Shown here piece by piece: positions 5,401 to 7,660 of a stretch of DNA of 7,660 bases. The translations under genes were made by a program, and so were the position numbers. The DNA comes from Bacteroides sp. Its GTDB lineage: Bacteria > Bacteroidota > Bacteroidia > Bacteroidales > SM23-62. Each line of letters starts with the position of its first letter. Position 1 is the first letter of the stretch. The notes below the pieces were generated by a model. That model did not search any database, was not told where the DNA came from, and saw only the letters and a program-made list of their open reading frames with translations. The stretch is taken from positions 1-7,660 of the forward strand of contig JAUUZM010000147.1 of assembly GCA_030589965.1 (NCBI GenBank). The letters run 5' to 3'.

Positions 5401-6896
5401 TGAGAAAATATATTCTATCACTTGATTCCGGGACCACCAGTAATCGGGCCATACTTTTTGATCATGAGGGAAAGATTGCCGGTATTTCCCAGAAGGAGTT
5501 CAGACAAATATTCCCCTTGGCGGGATGGGTGGAACACAATGCAGAGGAGATCTGGGAATCCCAGGTTAGCGCAATAAAACAACTTTTTGATGATACGGGG
5601 CTTATGCCAGCTGAGATCTCGGGAATAGGGATTACCAATCAGAGGGAAACCACGGTTGTATGGGACAGGGAAACAGGTCGTGCGATACATAATGCAATAG
5701 TATGGCAGGACAGGAGAACGGCAGCATACTGTAATGAACTTATCCGGGGGGGAATGGAAGATAGCATAAAAGAAAAAACCGGACTTGTAATTGATGCCTA
5801 TTTTTCTGCTTCAAAGATCCGGTGGATACTTGTGCATGTAGAAGGTGCCAGGGAAAAGGCCAACGAGGGCAGGCTGGCATTTGGTACCATAGACTCCTGG
5901 CTTGTATGGAAGTTAACAGCCGGGAAAATCCATATAACAGATGTTAGCAATGCCAGCCGTACCATGCTGTACAATATTCATTCATTGGAATGGGATAAAG
6001 ATCTTCTGGAATTATTCGGGATACCTGAGAGCATGTTGCCGGAGGTTGGATCCAGCAGTGAAATATTTGGACATACAGACCCGGATCTTTTCGGAACGGA
6101 AATTCCCATTGCCGGTATTGCCGGTGACCAGCAGGCTGCTCTTTTTGGGCAGGCGTGCATGGAGAAGGGAATGGCCAAGAATACATACGGTACTGGATGT
6201 TTTGTTGTCATGAATACAGGGGAGGAAGCAATCTCTTCGAAAAACAAACTGCTGACAACTATTGCCTGGAAAATTGATGGTAAGGTCAGTTACGCGCTTG
6301 AGGGGAGTATCTTTGTCGCTGGAGCATTGGTTCAGTGGCTTCGGGACAAATTGAAAATAATTAAAACATCGACTGAGGTTGAGAAACTCGCCGGTAAAGT
6401 AGAGAATAATGGTGGTGTATTTTTTGTTCCTGCCTTTGTCGGCCTGGGGGCACCCTACTGGGATCCTTATGCTACTGGAACAATCATCGGGATTAACAGG
6501 GATACATCGGATGCCCATATTGCCAGGGCAGCATTGGAAGCTATTGCCCTTCGTACCCTGGATGTGATACGTACCATGGAGGAGGATTCAGGGGTTGATA
6601 TAAAAGAACTCAGGGTAGATGGTGGGGCAGCTGTTAATAATCTTCTCATGCAAATCCAGTCTGATCTTCTCCAGAAAAATGTCATTCGACCCTCCATTAC
6701 TGAGACGACCGCTCTTGGGGCTGCGTATCTCGCCGGACTGGCGACTGGATTCTGGGGAGGAATAGAAGAGATCCGGAATCAGTGGAAAGAAGATGCCGTA
6801 TTCAAGCCCGAAAGGGATAAAGACAGTGTTGAAAAATTAATTTGTAATTGGGCAATTGCCCTTGAAAGGAGCCGGAATTGGAAACCGGCTGAATAA
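5400..6896 (+). CDS. glpK: Glycerol kinase
   Basis: GlpK catalyses ATP + glycerol to ADP + sn-glycerol 3-phosphate, trapping glycerol in the cytoplasm. The 498-aa length is normal for the family. The N-terminal FGGY fold starts with the phosphate-binding loop LDSGTTSNRAILFD (8-21). GWVEHNAEEIW (42-52), ITNQRETTVVWDR (78-90) and NAIVWQDRRT (98-107) are GlpK signatures. Glycerol contacts by comparison with E. coli are R82, E83, Y134, D243 and Q244 (GIAGDQQAALFGQ, 239-251). The C-terminal ATPase half has NTYGTGCF (261-268), GLGAPYWDPYATG (348-360), VDGGAAVNN (407-415) and TTALGAAYLAGLATGFW (436-452). The allosteric loop before IPIAGIAGDQQ reads DPDLFGTE, without the GGKGGTR loop I recall for fructose-1,6-bisphosphate inhibition in E. 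coli. The start overlaps the preceding membrane-protein stop by one base, and glpD follows after 3 bp, so all three are probably one operon. Confidence 0.98.
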   Translation: MRKYILSLDSGTTSNRAILFDHEGKIAGISQKEFRQIFPLAGWVEHNAEEIWESQVSAIKQLFDDTGLMPAEISGIGITNQRETTVVWDRETGRAIHNAIVWQDRRTAAYCNELIRGGMEDSIKEKTGLVIDAYFSASKIRWILVHVEGAREKANEGRLAFGTIDSWLVWKLTAGKIHITDVSNASRTMLYNIHSLEWDKDLLELFGIPESMLPEVGSSSEIFGHTDPDLFGTEIPIAGIAGDQQAALFGQACMEKGMAKNTYGTGCFVVMNTGEEAISSKNKLLTTIAWKIDGKVSYALEGSIFVAGALVQWLRDKLKIIKTSTEVEKLAGKVENNGGVFFVPAFVGLGAPYWDPYATGTIIGINRDTSDAHIARAALEAIALRTLDVIRTMEEDSGVDIKELRVDGGAAVNNLLMQIQSDLLQKNVIRPSITETTALGAAYLAGLATGFWGGIEEIRNQWKEDAVFKPERDKDSVEKLICNWAIALERSRNWKPAE

Positions 6897-6899
6897 ACG

Positions 6900-7660
6900 A
6901 TGGACAGGAAAACAATACTAGAGGAGATAAGAGCCTCAGGATCATGGGATGTGCTTGTAATCGGTGGTGGTGCCACCGGAATGGGCACAGCACTGGATGC
7001 AGCATCCAGGGGATATAAGACACTTCTCCTGGAACAACACGATTTTGGGAAGGGGACATCCAGCCGAAGCACCAAGCTGGTCCACGGAGGCGTTCGATAC
7101 CTCCAACAGGGAGATGTATCCATGGTTTTCGAGGCCTTGAAGGAAAGGGGACTCATGCTCCGAAACGCGCCCCACCTGGTGAGAAATCAATCCTTTATTA
7201 TACCGGCCTACGACTGGTGGGAGGGACCGTTTTACACGATCGGACTGAAAATTTATGATGTGATGGCTGGGAAAATGGGACTGGGCCCTTCGAATCATAT
7301 TAGCCGGGAGGAAACCCTTGAGGCTTTGCCCAATATCGAGAAAGAAGGATTGAAGGGTGGAATAATTTATCATGACGGACAGTTTGATGATGCCCGGATG
7401 TTGATTAGCCTGGCACAGACCTGTGAAAATTTTGGAGGAAGGGTGGTCAATTATGTAAAAGTAGCCGGACTTCTAAAAGATATGAATCTGGTCAGCGGAG
7501 TTATGGCCAGGGACGAAGAAACCGGGGAGGAATTCACGATCTTCAGCAAGGTTGTAATCAATGCCACAGGAGTTTTTGCGGATGATATTCTGAAAATGGA
7601 TACTCCCGGTGTAAGGAATATGATTCGTCCCAGCCAGGGGATACATCTTGTTGTGGGTGA
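6900..7660 (+). CDS. glpD: Glycerol-3-phosphate dehydrogenase, FAD-dependent, 3' partial
   Basis: GlpD oxidises sn-glycerol 3-phosphate to dihydroxyacetone phosphate and passes electrons through FAD to the quinone pool at the inner face of the cytoplasmic membrane, completing the pathway begun by GlpK. Only the first 253 codons lie in the window; family members usually exceed 500 aa. The FAD-binding Rossmann motif is DVLVIGGGATGMGTALDAA (17-35), with E45 at the end of strand two. The DAO-family signature GTSSRSTKLVHGGVRYL (52-68) is intact, and IIYHDGQFDDARM (155-167), VINATGVFAD (219-228) and RPSQGIHLV (243-251) follow in the expected order. The ATG lies 3 bp after the glpK stop without a clear Shine-Dalgarno, so translation is probably coupled. 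No frameshift or internal stop is visible in the portion present. Confidence 0.97.
   Translation, partial: MDRKTILEEIRASGSWDVLVIGGGATGMGTALDAASRGYKTLLLEQHDFGKGTSSRSTKLVHGGVRYLQQGDVSMVFEALKERGLMLRNAPHLVRNQSFIIPAYDWWEGPFYTIGLKIYDVMAGKMGLGPSNHISREETLEALPNIEKEGLKGGIIYHDGQFDDARMLISLAQTCENFGGRVVNYVKVAGLLKDMNLVSGVMARDEETGEEFTIFSKVVINATGVFADDILKMDTPGVRNMIRPSQGIHLVVG

Noticed and set aside
6012..6518. 168-codon minus-strand open frame within glpK
   Set aside because: It lies wholly antisense to an unmistakable glpK, has no recognisable domain, and its composition looks like a reverse-frame shadow.
6942..7373. 143-codon minus-strand open frame within glpD
   Set aside because: It is antisense to a clear FAD-dependent GlpD coding sequence, and no domain or motif is recognisable.

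Overview
The window is most likely a chromosomal segment from a member of the Bacteroidota. This rests on three things: an HD-PycTM protein next to a DUF2652 protein (both families are best known to me from that phylum), A/T-rich leaders without Shine-Dalgarno sequences before most starts, and tightly packed, overlapping genes. No genus can be named from the sequence. Seven protein-coding genes fill almost all of it. I see no rRNA, tRNA, CRISPR array, insertion sequence or integrase.

Layout. (1) Positions 1-2059, plus strand, hold two genes joined by an ATGA overlap. The first, cut by the left edge, is the C-terminal part of an HD-phosphohydrolase domain fused to a PycTM (DUF5706) membrane domain, the effector domain of Pycsar anti-phage systems. 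The second is a DUF2652 protein whose N-terminal half keeps the two metal-binding aspartates of class III nucleotide cyclases at the correct spacing, followed by an SRPBCC-like domain. (2) Positions 2049-4967, minus strand, hold an NAD(P)-dependent extended SDR and then a beta-lactamase-fold serine hydrolase with a four-helix membrane tail. They are 27 bp apart and probably co-transcribed. The hydrolase gene meets the DUF2652 gene tail to tail with an 11-bp overlap. (3) A 64-bp divergent intergenic region follows (4968-5031). (4) Positions 5032-7660, plus strand, hold a small unrecognised membrane protein, glycerol kinase (glpK) and the start of glycerol-3-phosphate dehydrogenase (glpD), cut by the right edge.

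How the genes fit together. The glp genes form a compact catabolic operon: GlpK phosphorylates glycerol and GlpD oxidises glycerol 3-phosphate to dihydroxyacetone phosphate. The small membrane protein is translationally coupled to glpK and may be an accessory of it.

The most interesting part is the left-hand pair. A cyclase-like protein coupled to a PycTM-type membrane effector has the architecture of a Pycsar signalling or defence system, but the synthase is a DUF2652-SRPBCC protein instead of a canonical PycC, and the effector carries an HD domain that might degrade the messenger. This is inference from domains and gene order; activity is not shown.
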